A stretch of 64,000 nucleotides of DNA from Streptomyces sp. DSM 15324. Its GTDB lineage: Bacteria; Actinomycetota; Actinomycetes; Streptomycetales; Streptomycetaceae. The notes under the pieces were generated by a model, which did no database searches, was not told the origin of the DNA, and was given only the letters and a program-made list of their open reading frames with translations. The stretch covers positions 122,634 through 186,633 of the forward strand of contig NZ_KQ949030.1 of assembly GCF_001514285.1 (NCBI RefSeq), given 5' to 3'. Each line of letters starts with the position of its first letter. The first letter of the stretch is position 1. Shown here piece after piece: positions 32,422 to 41,097 of the stretch. Made by a program: the position numbers and the translations under genes.

Positions 32422-32781
32422 TCACAGCCGGGTGGCCAGCCAGATGGTCACGGCCGCGGTAACGGTGAGCCCGGCGTTCAGTGCGATTCGGCGGTCTTCG
32501 CCAGTCAGGTGGACGGCGATCGCGCCGGTCTGCAGCAGTACGAAGCCGATGGCCGCGGCCGTCGCCAACGAGGGAGCGATACCGGTCAGCGGGGGCAGGA
32601 TCAGGCCGGTCGCGCCGAGCAGTTCGACCGACCCCAGCGCCCTGAGGGCAAGCAGGGGTATACGGTCGACCCAGGCCATCATCGGTCGGAGTTGATCGCG
32701 GCTGCGGATCACCTTCAGCGTGCCGGCGTAGACGTAGAAGACGGCGAGCGGTCCCGCGACGATCCAATAGGCGATATCCAT
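32422..32781 (-). CDS. DoxX-family integral membrane protein
   Basis: A 119-residue protein with four transmembrane helices (YWIVAGPLAVFYVYAGTLKV, VELLGATGLILPPLTGI, SLATAAAIGFVLLQTGAIAV, AGLTVTAAVTIWLATRL). The first helix carries the DoxX-like A-G-x-x-K signature (VYAGTLKVI) and the second G-x-x-E-L-x-G-A-x-G. DoxX proteins are linked to redox or thiol stress at the membrane, but the reaction of short homologues is unknown. It stands alone on the minus strand. Confidence 0.8.
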   Translation of the reverse strand: MDIAYWIVAGPLAVFYVYAGTLKVIRSRDQLRPMMAWVDRIPLLALRALGSVELLGATGLILPPLTGIAPSLATAAAIGFVLLQTGAIAVHLTGEDRRIALNAGLTVTAAVTIWLATRL

Positions 32782-32816
32782 GATTCCCGTTCATGGGCCA
32801 CCGGCTCACGGCGACC

Positions 32817-32843
32817 CGTCGATTGCGTCGATTGCGTCGATTA
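32817..32843 (+). repeat. three near-exact 9-bp direct repeats
   Basis: CGTCGATTG, CGTCGATTG and CGTCGATTA follow one another at 32817-32843, upstream of the DoxX gene start (which reads leftward from 32781). They may be a simple slippage repeat or a regulator site. Confidence 0.75.
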
Positions 32844-32963
32844 CCAGAAGAGCCACCGGTCAGGCCCAGTTCGTCATCCGAGGGGTTCGGACACCGAAGG
32901 GCGGCAACGCCACCGTCCTGCCGGTCGAAAGAAGGGTGGCCGTGCCGTGCTGTGCCGTCGGCT

Positions 32964-33458
32964 TCAGGCGAGGTCTGTGGCGGGCTCGGTCGCGTAGCGG
33001 CTCATCGCGTCGATGTTGGCCTGTGGCGTCAGCGGCCGGCCGCCGGCAAGTGCTTCCTGGAGGTCCCGGAAATACTGCACGTACAGGTCGGGGGTGAATG
33101 TGCTGAGCATGACGGCGGGTTGGTCGGTCAGGTTGGCGAAGGTGTGCGGGGTACCGGGCGGAACCATCACCAGCGTGCCCGTGGCGGCGTCATAAGCCTC
33201 GCTCCCCACGGTGAACCGCACGGTGCCGGACAGGACGTAGAAGCCCTCGTCGTGTCGGGCGTGGCGGTGCTGCGGCGGTCCCTGGGTGTGCGGGGCGAGG
33301 ACGGACTCGGCGATCGCGAGGCGGTGCCCGGTGTGGCTGCCATCCTCCAGAACCCGCATGCGAGTGGTACCCAGAACGAGCATCTCGCCATCGCCGGGAC
33401 CCGTCACCGCTACAGCGGGGTGGGTCTGCGGCTCGCTGGTCTTCGCTTCTTCGGTCAT
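32964..33458 (-). CDS. cupin-domain protein
   Basis: A 164-residue cupin from the ATG at 33458. Motif 1 is PPQHRHARHDEGFYVLSGTV (His-x-His, then Glu) and motif 2 is PPGTPHTFANLTDQPAVML, so the metal ligands are in place. The C-terminal segment (YVQYFRDLQEALAGGRPLTP) is typical of actinobacterial cupins that lie next to LysR or TetR genes. It diverges from a LysR regulator across 81 bases and is the likely target of that regulator. The substrate is unknown; quercetinase-like dioxygenase activity is one possibility. Confidence 0.82.
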   Translation of the reverse strand: MTEEAKTSEPQTHPAVAVTGPGDGEMLVLGTTRMRVLEDGSHTGHRLAIAESVLAPHTQGPPQHRHARHDEGFYVLSGTVRFTVGSEAYDAATGTLVMVPPGTPHTFANLTDQPAVMLSTFTPDLYVQYFRDLQEALAGGRPLTPQANIDAMSRYATEPATDLA

Positions 33459-33539
33459 GCTCACGAGTTCACCGCCGAGCCCCCAGGGCTGTCCAAGACC
33501 TGTCCCGCAGCGCCGATACCTCATGGGTATCGTTGCAGC

Positions 33540-34391
33540 GTGGAGCTACGTACCCTGCGCTACTTCGTAGCGGTCGCCGAGGAACTCCACTTCGGCCGGG
33601 CCGCCACCCGGCTGCACATGAGCCAGCCTCCGCTGAGCCGGGCGATCAAGCAGTTGGAGGCCGATGTCGGGGCCCAGCTCTTCACCCGCTCGCCTGCCGG
33701 CGTCACGCTCACTCGGGTGGGCACAGTGCTGCTCGACGAGGCGCGGGCCCTACTCGACCATGCCGACCGCGTCCAGGTACGCCTGAATGCGGCGGCCGGC
33801 GCCGCGACCATCACCATCGGCATCCTGGGCGACGGCACCGACCCGGGAGTGGCCAGGCTCGCCGCCGCCTACCGCCGACACCACCCCGGCATCGACATCC
33901 GCATCCGCGACACCGATCTGACCGACCCAACCTGCGGGCTGCACGCCGGACTGGTTGACGTCGCACTGACTCGAGCGCCGTTCGACGTCACTGCCCTGAC
34001 GGTGCGTGCACTGCGGACCGACCCGGTCGGCGTGGTCCTGCGCGCCGACGATCCGCTGGCCCGCCGCGACGGGCTGCGGCTGGCCGACCTGAGCGACCGC
34101 CGCTGGTTCCAGTTCCCGCAGGGCACCGACCCCATCTGGCAGGCGTACTGGAACGGCGGCAGACCGCGCCAGGGACCAGTGGTGCGCGCCGTCCAGGAAT
34201 GCCTGCAGGCGGTCCTGTGGAACGGCACGGTGGGCCTGGCCCCGCTCGGACACGACCTGCCCACGGAGCTGGCCGTGGTACCGCTGATCGACATGCCGCC
34301 GAGCCGAGTGGTGGCGGTGTGGAACGAGGGCGACACCAACCCGTTGATCCGCTCCTTCGTCGAGATCGCGACGACCGCGTACCGTCACTGA
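33540..34391 (+). CDS. LysR-family transcriptional regulator
   Basis: A 283-residue LysR protein from the GTG at 33540. Residues 1-60 form the winged HTH (ELRTLRYFVAVAEELHFGRA, ATRLHMSQPPLSRAIKQLE, LGAQLF-type end seen as VGAQLFTRSPAG). The effector domain runs from about residue 88 (ITIGILGDGTDPGVARLAAA) to the end, with the GLHAGLVDVALTRAP hinge region. The frame is open far upstream but that part overlaps the cupin gene antisense and is not coding. It is divergent from the cupin gene, the classic LysR arrangement for controlling the neighbour. Confidence 0.9.
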   Translation: MELRTLRYFVAVAEELHFGRAATRLHMSQPPLSRAIKQLEADVGAQLFTRSPAGVTLTRVGTVLLDEARALLDHADRVQVRLNAAAGAATITIGILGDGTDPGVARLAAAYRRHHPGIDIRIRDTDLTDPTCGLHAGLVDVALTRAPFDVTALTVRALRTDPVGVVLRADDPLARRDGLRLADLSDRRWFQFPQGTDPIWQAYWNGGRPRQGPVVRAVQECLQAVLWNGTVGLAPLGHDLPTELAVVPLIDMPPSRVVAVWNEGDTNPLIRSFVEIATTAYRH

Positions 34392-34589
34392 GCACCGGAA
34401 ACCGGTGCCGCCCCAACTCGTGAACCATGCGAACGCCACAGCCCCAGGGACCACCTCCCCAAGTGGTGGACACCTGCTGTTCCTTCTCGCGTACGGAGCC
34501 ACACGGCGAACACGGCCCCGAGAGTTACCCGGCGCTACAAGTCCGTTCGCCGTAGCTACACGAGAACAGGACCTCGACTCCTGCGGGTT
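34392..34589. other. short stretch with no gene
   Basis: Nothing recognisable between the LysR stop and the hydrolase remnant. Confidence 0.45.
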
Positions 34590-34945
34590 CACCCAAACTG
34601 AAGGATTCTTGGTGGGAACCCAAGGGTCGATCTCCAGCACGAGCGTCTCGCCGCGGTGCAGGAGCATCCCGGTGGGCCACAGGGCGAGGTCGAGCTTGAC
34701 GACCTGCCCCACGCTGACGCGTTCCTCCCGCGCGTGGGTCGGGTGCGGCTCGAGTTCCGTGGACCGCTCGGGATCGAGGGCCCGGTGCGAGGCCCGGATG
34801 CGTCCGACGGGTCCGGCATAGGCCACCGCGGAGGGCAGCTTTCCCTCCTGCGCGAGCAGGTCCGCGAAGGCGCCTGCTCCCACACCGGGGAACGGGAAGT
34901 GATACAGCACGTTGCCGTCAGCATCGGTCTGGCCCTACCACGCCC
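34590..34945 (-). pseudogene. CocE/NonD-type hydrolase C-terminal remnant
   Basis: The minus strand reads GRIRASHRALDPERSTELEP, HPTHAREERVSVGQVVKLDL and ALWPTGMLLHRGETLVLEID. This is the C-terminal jelly-roll domain of CocE/NonD (X-Pro dipeptidyl-peptidase-like) hydrolases, where RASHRALD and L-x-P-T-x-x-x-x-x-G-E-x-L-x-L-E recur. The catalytic alpha/beta domain is missing. After LEID the similarity is lost. Confidence 0.6.
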
Positions 34946-35073
34946 ATACGGTGCGGGTGACCTGCACAGACGCAGCGGCGTCGCGGCGAGGCTCGCGCCT
35001 AAGGTGCCGCAGGAGAAGGCGCGAGGGTTGACGCAAGAGATGTTGCCGCTCGGCCGGGCAGTGGCCTGGCCCG

Positions 35074-35490
35074 TCAGCCGGGCGCCACTTCCGAGAGCAG
35101 CGCCTGGACCCGGGTCTCGATCGCGTCGCGGATGGGGCGTACAGCCTCGACGCCCTGGCCGGCCGGGTCGTCGAGCTGCCAGTCGAGGTACCGCTTGCCG
35201 GGGAAGACGGGGCAGGTGTCGCCGCACCCCATGGTGATGACCACGTCGGATGACTGGACGGCCTCCACCGTGAGGATCTTCGGGGTCTCAGCGGAGATGT
35301 CGATGCCGACTTCGCTCATTGCTTCGACCACGGCCGGGTTGACAGTCTCCGCGGGAGCAGAGCCGGCCGAGCGGACCTCGACGCGGTCGCCCGCGAGGTG
35401 TGTGAGGAAAGCGGCGGCCATCTGGGAGCGGCCGGCGTTGTGGACGCAGACGAACAGCACCGACGGACGCGGCGCGACGGAAGTGCTCAT
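35074..35490 (-). CDS. arsC: arsenate reductase (low-MW phosphatase type)
   Basis: A 138-residue ArsC of the low-molecular-weight tyrosine-phosphatase fold. The P-loop is VLFVCVHNAGRSQMA (nucleophile Cys in C-x5-R-S). The later MGCGDTCPVFPGKRYLDWQL carries the second redox cysteine and the DP-type loop. It reduces arsenate to arsenite in the cytosol, using thioredoxin or mycothiol. The start ATG overlaps the stop of the MIP-channel gene by four bases. Within the unit the gene order is arsR, channel, arsC, transcribed leftward; it would supply arsenite for the channel and for ArsM. Confidence 0.92.
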   Translation of the reverse strand: MSTSVAPRPSVLFVCVHNAGRSQMAAAFLTHLAGDRVEVRSAGSAPAETVNPAVVEAMSEVGIDISAETPKILTVEAVQSSDVVITMGCGDTCPVFPGKRYLDWQLDDPAGQGVEAVRPIRDAIETRVQALLSEVAPG

Positions 35491-36251
35491 GAGCAGGGCC
35501 TTCTCGGGAGAACGGATCGGTCAGGAGACGGCGGGTTCCGGCTCGCCGGGCGAGACGACGACCCCATCCGCACCGGAGCAGGGCGGCCGTAGACCACGGC
35601 GACGGCCCCCAGCCCGAGCACGGTTCCCAGCAACTGGGCCGCGATGAACGGGGCGACGGAGGCAGGGGCGATACCGGCGAAGGTGTCGGTGAACGTCCGG
35701 CCGATGGTCACCGCCGGGTTCGCGAAGGACGTGGAGGAGGTGAACCAGTACGCGGCCCCGATGTAGGAGGCCACTGCGGCCGGGGCGAGTGCGGCGCGGC
35801 CGATCTGGTCGAGTCCGAAGACCAGCAGGATCAACCCGCCCGTGGCGACGACCTCCCCCAGCAGCAGGTAGCCGGACCGTTCATGGGCGGAGAACTTGAC
35901 CAGCGGCTTGGCGAACATCGCATCGGCCAGGACCGCGCCGCCGATCGCGCCGGCGATCTGGGCGGGTACGTACGCGACGACGTCCCGCAGGGCCAGAGCG
36001 TCGGGATCACGACGACGGGTGAACCAGGCGGCAAGCGTGACGACCGGGTTGAAGTGCGCGCCGGACACGGGCCCGAGCAGCAGGATGAGCACACCCAGGC
36101 CGAAGACCGTCGCGAGGGAGTTGGCGAGCAGCTGCACACCGACGTCGCGGGACAGCTCGGTGGCCTGGATGCCGGAGCCGACGACCACCGCCACCAGCGA
36201 TGCGGTGCCGATCGCTTCGGCAGCGGCGCGGCGGCCGAGGGAGGCTTTCAC
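35487..36251 (-). CDS. MIP-family channel (aquaglyceroporin-type, arsenic cluster)
   Basis: A 254-residue membrane protein from the GTG at 36251, which overlaps the arsR stop. It has six transmembrane helices and two pore half-helices with the NPA-type motifs AHFNPVVTLAAWF and SFANPAVTIGRTF, the first being NPV instead of NPA. The C-terminal 30 residues are polar and proline-rich. In ars operons such channels (AqpS type) let arsenite leave down its gradient after reduction by ArsC, replacing an ArsB/Acr3 pump. No arsenite pump gene is present in the cluster, which supports that role here. Confidence 0.88.
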   Translation of the reverse strand: MKASLGRRAAAEAIGTASLVAVVVGSGIQATELSRDVGVQLLANSLATVFGLGVLILLLGPVSGAHFNPVVTLAAWFTRRRDPDALALRDVVAYVPAQIAGAIGGAVLADAMFAKPLVKFSAHERSGYLLLGEVVATGGLILLVFGLDQIGRAALAPAAVASYIGAAYWFTSSTSFANPAVTIGRTFTDTFAGIAPASVAPFIAAQLLGTVLGLGAVAVVYGRPAPVRMGSSSRPASRNPPSPDRSVLPRRPCS

Positions 36252-36622
36252 GCGGTGGCTCCGGTGGGCTGCGTGGTGGTCAGGAACGCGGCGAGCTTGT
36301 CGAGGACGCCGGGCAGCACCCAGTAGTAGACCCAGGTGCCGCGGCGCTCGCAGTCGATCAGCCCGGCCTGGCGCAGGAGCTTGAGGTGGTGGGAGATCGT
36401 CGGCTGGGACAGGTCGAAGGCCGGGGTCAGCTCGCACACGCACACCTCCCCGTCCTGGCCGCGGGAGGCGATCATCGACATCAGGCGCAGCCGGACCGGG
36501 TCGCCCAGGGCCTTGAAGACTTTCGCCAGGTCGGCGGCCTGATTCTCGTCCAGGGGCGCGGCGGCGAGGCCAGGGCAGCAGGCTGCGTCCCCGCTGATCA
36601 CCTTGAGTTCTTGTTTCGACAT
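36248..36622 (-). CDS. arsR: ArsR-family repressor
   Basis: A 124-residue winged-helix repressor. The N-terminus has a vicinal cysteine pair (GDAACCPGL). The core has KVFKALGDPVRLRLMSMIAS, then VCVCELTPAFDLSQPTISHHL with the DNA-recognition helix and the C-V-C motif that binds As(III)/Sb(III) in ArsR of this type, and then the RGTWVYYWVLPG wing. Arsenite binding releases DNA and derepresses the operon. The gene diverges from arsM, and the intergenic 103 bases contain an inverted repeat suited to the dimer. Confidence 0.92.
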   Translation of the reverse strand: MSKQELKVISGDAACCPGLAAAPLDENQAADLAKVFKALGDPVRLRLMSMIASRGQDGEVCVCELTPAFDLSQPTISHHLKLLRQAGLIDCERRGTWVYYWVLPGVLDKLAAFLTTTQPTGATA

Positions 36623-36631
36623 GCCTCTATG

Positions 36632-36678
36632 TTGACGTTTTTCGATCCAAGGCGCAAGGTTGCATCAATGAACGTCAA
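36632..36678. promoter_or_regulatory. inverted repeat between arsR and arsM (probable ArsR operator)
   Basis: TTGACGTT at 36632-36639 is exactly inverted by AACGTCAA at 36671-36678, and the right arm extends as ATCAATGAACGTCAATA. ArsR operators are typically ATCAA-type dyads. TTGACG could also be a -35 box. Its position between the divergent arsR and arsM genes suggests that it controls both. Confidence 0.55.
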
Positions 36679-36725
36679 TACAAGCCGTTCCGGGTCGTGC
36701 TGCGACCCGTCATCTGGGAGTAGTC

Positions 36726-37619
36726 ATGAGCGAACAGGCCACCACCGACCTGCGTGAAACCGTCCGCCAGCGGTACGCCGCGGCGGCAGTGAAGGTCACC
36801 GAGGGGGGCACCGCCTGTTGCGGGCCCGAGCCGGTCGAGGTCGACGACAACTTCGGCTCCACCCTGTACGCCGCCGAGGAGCGCGACACTCTGCCGGCCG
36901 AGGCGGTCGCCGCATCGCTCGGCTGCGGCAACCCCACGGCCGTCGCCGAACTCCGCGAGGGTGAGCGCGTCCTGGACCTCGGCTCCGGCGGCGGCATCGA
37001 CGTCCTGCTCTCCGCACGCCGCGTCGGGCCGACCGGCAAGGCGTACGGGCTGGACATGACCGACGAGATGCTCGCGCTGGCCCTCGCCAACGCGGCGAAG
37101 GCCGGCGCAACGAACGTCGAGTTCCTCAAGGGCACCATCGAAGCCGTCCCGCTCCCGGCGAACACCATCGACGTCGTCATCTCCAACTGCGTCATCAATC
37201 TGTCCACCGACAAGCCCGCCGTGTTCGCCGAGACCTTCCGCGTCCTCAAGCCCGGCGGCCGCATCGGCGTCTCCGACGTCGTCGCCGACGACACCCTCAC
37301 CACCGACCAGCGCGCCGAGCGCGGCGACCACGTCGGATGCATCGCCGGCGCACTGTCCTTCGCCGAATACCGCGCGGGCCTGGCAGCGGCCGGCTTCACG
37401 GACATCGAGATCACCCCGACCCACCCCGTCGCCGACGGCATGCACTCCGCCGTCGTCCGTGCCACCAAGCCCACCACCGCCACCGGAGCGGACGCCTGCG
37501 CGACGGATGACTCCTGCTGTGGCATTTCCGCCTGCTGCACTCCAGCCGAGCAGGCGACCGACCCGTCCGTCACCCTCAGCGAGGCCAAGAGCACCGCTGG
37601 GTGCGCCTGCCAAGGCTGA
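36726..37619 (+). CDS. arsM: arsenite S-adenosylmethyltransferase
   Basis: A 297-residue SAM-dependent methyltransferase that methylates As(III). The Rossmann motif I is VLDLGSGGGIDVLLSA. The ArsM signature cysteines are present in TACCGPEP, ASLGCGNP, VISNCVINL and DHVGCIAGALS. The C-terminus has two extra cysteine-rich clusters (CATDDSCCGISACC and GCACQG) like those seen in longer ArsM proteins. The ATG is preceded by a GGGAGTAGTC ribosome site. It is divergent from arsR-channel-arsC, so the cluster both exports and methylates arsenite. Confidence 0.93.
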   Translation: MSEQATTDLRETVRQRYAAAAVKVTEGGTACCGPEPVEVDDNFGSTLYAAEERDTLPAEAVAASLGCGNPTAVAELREGERVLDLGSGGGIDVLLSARRVGPTGKAYGLDMTDEMLALALANAAKAGATNVEFLKGTIEAVPLPANTIDVVISNCVINLSTDKPAVFAETFRVLKPGGRIGVSDVVADDTLTTDQRAERGDHVGCIAGALSFAEYRAGLAAAGFTDIEITPTHPVADGMHSAVVRATKPTTATGADACATDDSCCGISACCTPAEQATDPSVTLSEAKSTAGCACQG

Positions 37620-37714
37620 AGTGGGGGCCGGGGCGTGCGCTATGTCAGCACGCATGCCGAAGAGGGCGTTTTCTCCTGCTGTTTCATCCGGGATGGCCGG
37701 GTGAGGGGGCAGTT

Positions 37715-38560
37715 CAGGTGCCGCGCCAGCTCGGGGTGGATTCCGCGGCCGGACGGCGTGTCATGAGGTTGATCATCGCCAGGTGGACCATGGCTTCGGA
37801 GCGGTGCGGTTTGGCCTCGTAGTCGCGGGAGGCGGCGGTGGAGCATGAGCCGGCCCAGGGTGCGCTCGACGGTCCACCGTCTCGGCAGGACGGTGAATCC
37901 CCTGGTGGTGGGGTCGCGGCGGACGATGTGCATGTCTATGCCGAGGGTCGCGGCGTGCTCGACGAGGTGCTGGCGGCAGCCGCCGTCGACCCAGGTCTTG
38001 CGGACCGTGGGGTGCTCGGCGGCGACCTTCTGGATGAGGACCTGGCCGGCGACGGAGTCCTGCACGCTCGCGGCGGTGACCAGCACCGCCGCGAGCAGGC
38101 CGACGGTGTCGACGACGATGCTCCGCTTGCGGTCCACGATCTTTTGCCCGCGTCGACGCCCAGGCCGGCCGCCGGGACGTTGGCGGAGGTCTTGATGCTC
38201 TGTGAGTCGATGACGCAGGCGCCCGGCTCGACCTCTCGGCCTTCCTGCCTGCGGACTTGGCGGCGCAGGAGGCTGTTGAGCTGGTCGAAGACGCCTTCGG
38301 CCTGCCAGCGGGCGAAGTGGGCGTAGACGGTGTTCCAGTGCGTAGTCGTGCGGGAGGTAGCGCCAGGGGATCCCGGTGCGGTTCACCTAGAGGATCGCGT
38401 CGAGCAGGCTGCACAGGTCATGGTCCGGTGGGCGGCCGATGTCCAGTCCGCGGCCGCGGCGTTCTGGCCGCCAGGCGGCCAGGACCGGCTCGACCAACTC
38501 CCAGCGGGCATCGGACGGACCGCTCGGACAGCGGCGGTGCTCAGGCACGATCCGGGCCTA
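37715..38560 (-). pseudogene. IS5-family transposase, multiply disrupted
   Basis: Reading leftward, the pieces RWELVEPVLAAWRPERRGRG, NRTGIPWRYLPHDY, RKRSIVVDTVGLLAAVLVTA, RKTWVDGGCRQHLVEHAATL, DPTTRGFTVLPRRWTVERTL and MINLMTRRPAAESTP line up as one IS5-group transposase. A TAG at 38387-38389 replaces the tyrosine before VNRTGIPW, and at least two frameshifts occur between the blocks. The inverted repeats were not located. It separates arsM from the GH3 locus. Confidence 0.75.
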
Positions 38561-38716
38561 CCCTCCAGACCCGGGCGCGCGTGCCGGCGCTCGAAGCACA
38601 CGGCGCGTAATCCGGCGCTCTGCGATGAAACAGGAGCAGCCAGACCAAGACACCCGCTTAATCAACCCTCCCGCAACGCAGACCGCAACTACGCATCAAT
38701 AGTGGGCAAAACATCC

Positions 38717-41032
38717 TCACTCACTGTCGATATGTGCCGGTGTGTGCAGGACCCGGTCGTGGTCTGCCCTCCGCGCCGGGCCGGTGAGGCGGAGGGTGCC
38801 GGTGAGGTGGATTTCGGTGCTGGAGGCGCCGAGCATGACGGTGATGTCGCCGGGTTCGACGATGCGCCGCAGGTCGGGGCCGGTGTAGGCGAGACGGTCG
38901 GTGTGGAGGCGGAAGGTGATCCTGCGCTGCTCGCCGGGGTCGAGCCGGACCCGGGTGAATCCGGTCAACTGGGTGACTGGGCGTGGCAGTCGGGCGATCG
39001 GGTCGGCTGTGTAGAGCTGGACGACCTCCGTGCCGGGGCGGTCGCCGGTGTTGCGGACGACGCAGCTGATGTCCACCTCTCCGTCAGTGGGGACGGTGTC
39101 GGCGCTCAGGGCGAGAGCGTCGTACGCGAAGGTGGTGTAGGAGAGTCCGTGGCCGAAGGGGTAGGCGGGCGTGGGGTCGAGGTTGCTGACCCCCTGGGTG
39201 TTGCCGCCCAGCGGGGCGTGCAGGTAGGTGCCGGGCTGGCCGCCGGGGGTGCGCGGGACCTGCACGGGCAGCTTGCCCGACGGCACGACGCGTCCGGAGA
39301 GGATGCCGGCCAGGGCGGGTCCGCCCTCCTCGCCGGGGAAGAACGCCTGGACGATCGCGGCCGCCCGGTCGGTGTACGCGCCGAGGGCGTAAGGGCGTCC
39401 GGAGACGACGAGCAGGACGACGGGGGTGTCGGTGGCGAGCAGCGCCTCGACCAGTTCGTCCTGCACTCCGGGCAGGGAGAGGTCCTCGGCGTCGCAGCCC
39501 TCGCCGGAGGTGCCGAGACCGAAGAGGCCCGCCCGGTCCCCGACGACGGCGATGCAGACGTCCGCGTTCCGGGCCGCCGCCACCGCCGCGTCGATGCCGT
39601 CGCGGTCGGCGTCCTTGACGGGGCAGCCCCGCTCGTAGGCGATGAGGGTCCCGGGAAGCTCCATGGCCAGGGCGTCCAGCAGGGAGTGGGCCTCGATGCC
39701 GTTCTCGTGGCCGGGGTGGTGGGGCAGGACGTGGTTGGGGAAGGAGTAGCAGCCGAAGAAGGCGTTCGGGTCGTCGGCGCAGGGGCCGACGAGGGCGATG
39801 GACGCGGTGTCGGCGGCCAGCGGGAGGACGCCCGCGCGGTTGTCGAGCAGGACGACGCTCTGCTCGGCGAGGGCGCGGGCCAGTGCGCGGTGCTCGGGCG
39901 GGTCGAGGTCGACCGGTTCGGTGGATGTGGTGGCTTCCGGGTTGAAGTCGGCGTCCAGGAGGCCCAGTTCGACCTTCTGGCGCAGTACGCGGCGTACGGC
40001 GCGGTCTACCAGGTCCTCCGGGACGGTGCCGGCGCGGACGAGTTCGGCGAGGGGTTCGCCGTAGCAGAGTGTGTCGGGGAGTTCGACATCGATGCCTGCT
40101 TCGAGGGCGCGGGCGCCGGCCTCGCCGTACGTCTCGCCGATGCGGTGCATGGTGCGGAGGAAGGCGACCGACCAGTAGTCGGAGACGACCGTCCCCTCGA
40201 AGCCCCACTCCTCGCGCAGGAGCCGGGTGAGCAGCCCGGCGTCCGCGCCCGCCGGTACGCCGTCCACGTCGGCGTAGGAGTTCATGACCGAGCGGGCGCC
40301 GCCGTCCCGGATGGCCGCCTCGAACGGGGGCAGGATCACGTCGGCGAGCTCCCGCGGGCCCATGGAGACGGGTGCGTGGTTGCGGGCGCCCTTGGAGGCG
40401 GAGTACCCGGCGAAGTGCTTGAGGGTGGCGATGATCCCGGCGCTCTCCAGGCCGCGTACATAGGCGGTGCCACTGGTCGCGACAAGGTACGGGTCCTCGC
40501 CGAGGGTCTCCTCGACCCGGCCCCAGCGGTAGTCGCGGACGACGTCCAGGACCGGCGAGAGCCCCTGGTGGACGCCGACCCGGCGCATGCTCGTGCCGAT
40601 GGCGTTGGCCATGCGTTCGACGAGTTCGGGGTGGAAGGCGGCGGCCCAGGCGAGGGCGGTGGGGAAGACCGTCGCGCGGTGCGCGGTGAACCCGGTCAGG
40701 CACTCCTCGTGGGCGATGGCGGGGATGCCCAGCCGGGTACCGTCCATCAAATCGCGCTGTACAGCTGCCAGTTGGGTTGCCCCCGTCGACGGGTCGACCG
40801 GTTTGGTGCCGAACGGGCGGGTGAGATGACCCAGTCCGTCCTTGCTGGCCTGCTCGAACTCGGTGTGACGGACGAAGACATCCTGCATGGGGGCCACGTT
40901 GCCGCTGACGTGTTCCACACCGGGCCAGGCGCTGCCGAGCTGGGCGAGTTTCTCTTCCAGGGTCATCTGGGCGAGCAGGGCCTCGACCCTGTCGTCACGG
41001 GGGCAGGCCGGATCGGCCCAAGGCGTGGTCAT
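38717..41032 (-). CDS. bxlA: GH3 beta-xylosidase/beta-glucosidase (BxlA-like)
   Basis: A 771-residue intracellular GH3 enzyme without a signal peptide. The N-terminal (beta/alpha)8 domain carries PALAHEECLTGF-type substrate residues (IAHEECLTGFTAH), KHFAGYSASKGARNHAP, and the nucleophile Asp285 in FEGTVVSDYWSV. The alpha/beta sandwich domain contains VALVGPC-type and VVGDRAGLFGLG segments. The C-terminal fibronectin-III-like domain ends the protein (GHGLSYTTFAYD, FTRVRLDPGEQRRITF). It removes terminal sugars from short imported oligosaccharides. It is followed by a LacI gene and a divergent ABC importer, as in the bxlREFGA locus of S. thermoviolaceus, whose BxlA has nearly the same length. 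Specificity for xylose or glucose cannot be decided from sequence alone. Confidence 0.85.
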   Translation of the reverse strand: MTTPWADPACPRDDRVEALLAQMTLEEKLAQLGSAWPGVEHVSGNVAPMQDVFVRHTEFEQASKDGLGHLTRPFGTKPVDPSTGATQLAAVQRDLMDGTRLGIPAIAHEECLTGFTAHRATVFPTALAWAAAFHPELVERMANAIGTSMRRVGVHQGLSPVLDVVRDYRWGRVEETLGEDPYLVATSGTAYVRGLESAGIIATLKHFAGYSASKGARNHAPVSMGPRELADVILPPFEAAIRDGGARSVMNSYADVDGVPAGADAGLLTRLLREEWGFEGTVVSDYWSVAFLRTMHRIGETYGEAGARALEAGIDVELPDTLCYGEPLAELVRAGTVPEDLVDRAVRRVLRQKVELGLLDADFNPEATTSTEPVDLDPPEHRALARALAEQSVVLLDNRAGVLPLAADTASIALVGPCADDPNAFFGCYSFPNHVLPHHPGHENGIEAHSLLDALAMELPGTLIAYERGCPVKDADRDGIDAAVAAARNADVCIAVVGDRAGLFGLGTSGEGCDAEDLSLPGVQDELVEALLATDTPVVLLVVSGRPYALGAYTDRAAAIVQAFFPGEEGGPALAGILSGRVVPSGKLPVQVPRTPGGQPGTYLHAPLGGNTQGVSNLDPTPAYPFGHGLSYTTFAYDALALSADTVPTDGEVDISCVVRNTGDRPGTEVVQLYTADPIARLPRPVTQLTGFTRVRLDPGEQRRITFRLHTDRLAYTGPDLRRIVEPGDITVMLGASSTEIHLTGTLRLTGPARRADHDRVLHTPAHIDSE

Positions 41033-41097
41033 GGCATGTCCTCGGGTGGTGTGGGTGTCAGCCGCGTGGGCGGCGGTCCAGGAAGAGGTGGGGTGGC

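Noticed and set aside
32793..33539. Upstream extension of the LysR frame
   Set aside because: It runs antisense through the cupin gene; the conserved LysR N-terminus begins at the GTG at 33540.
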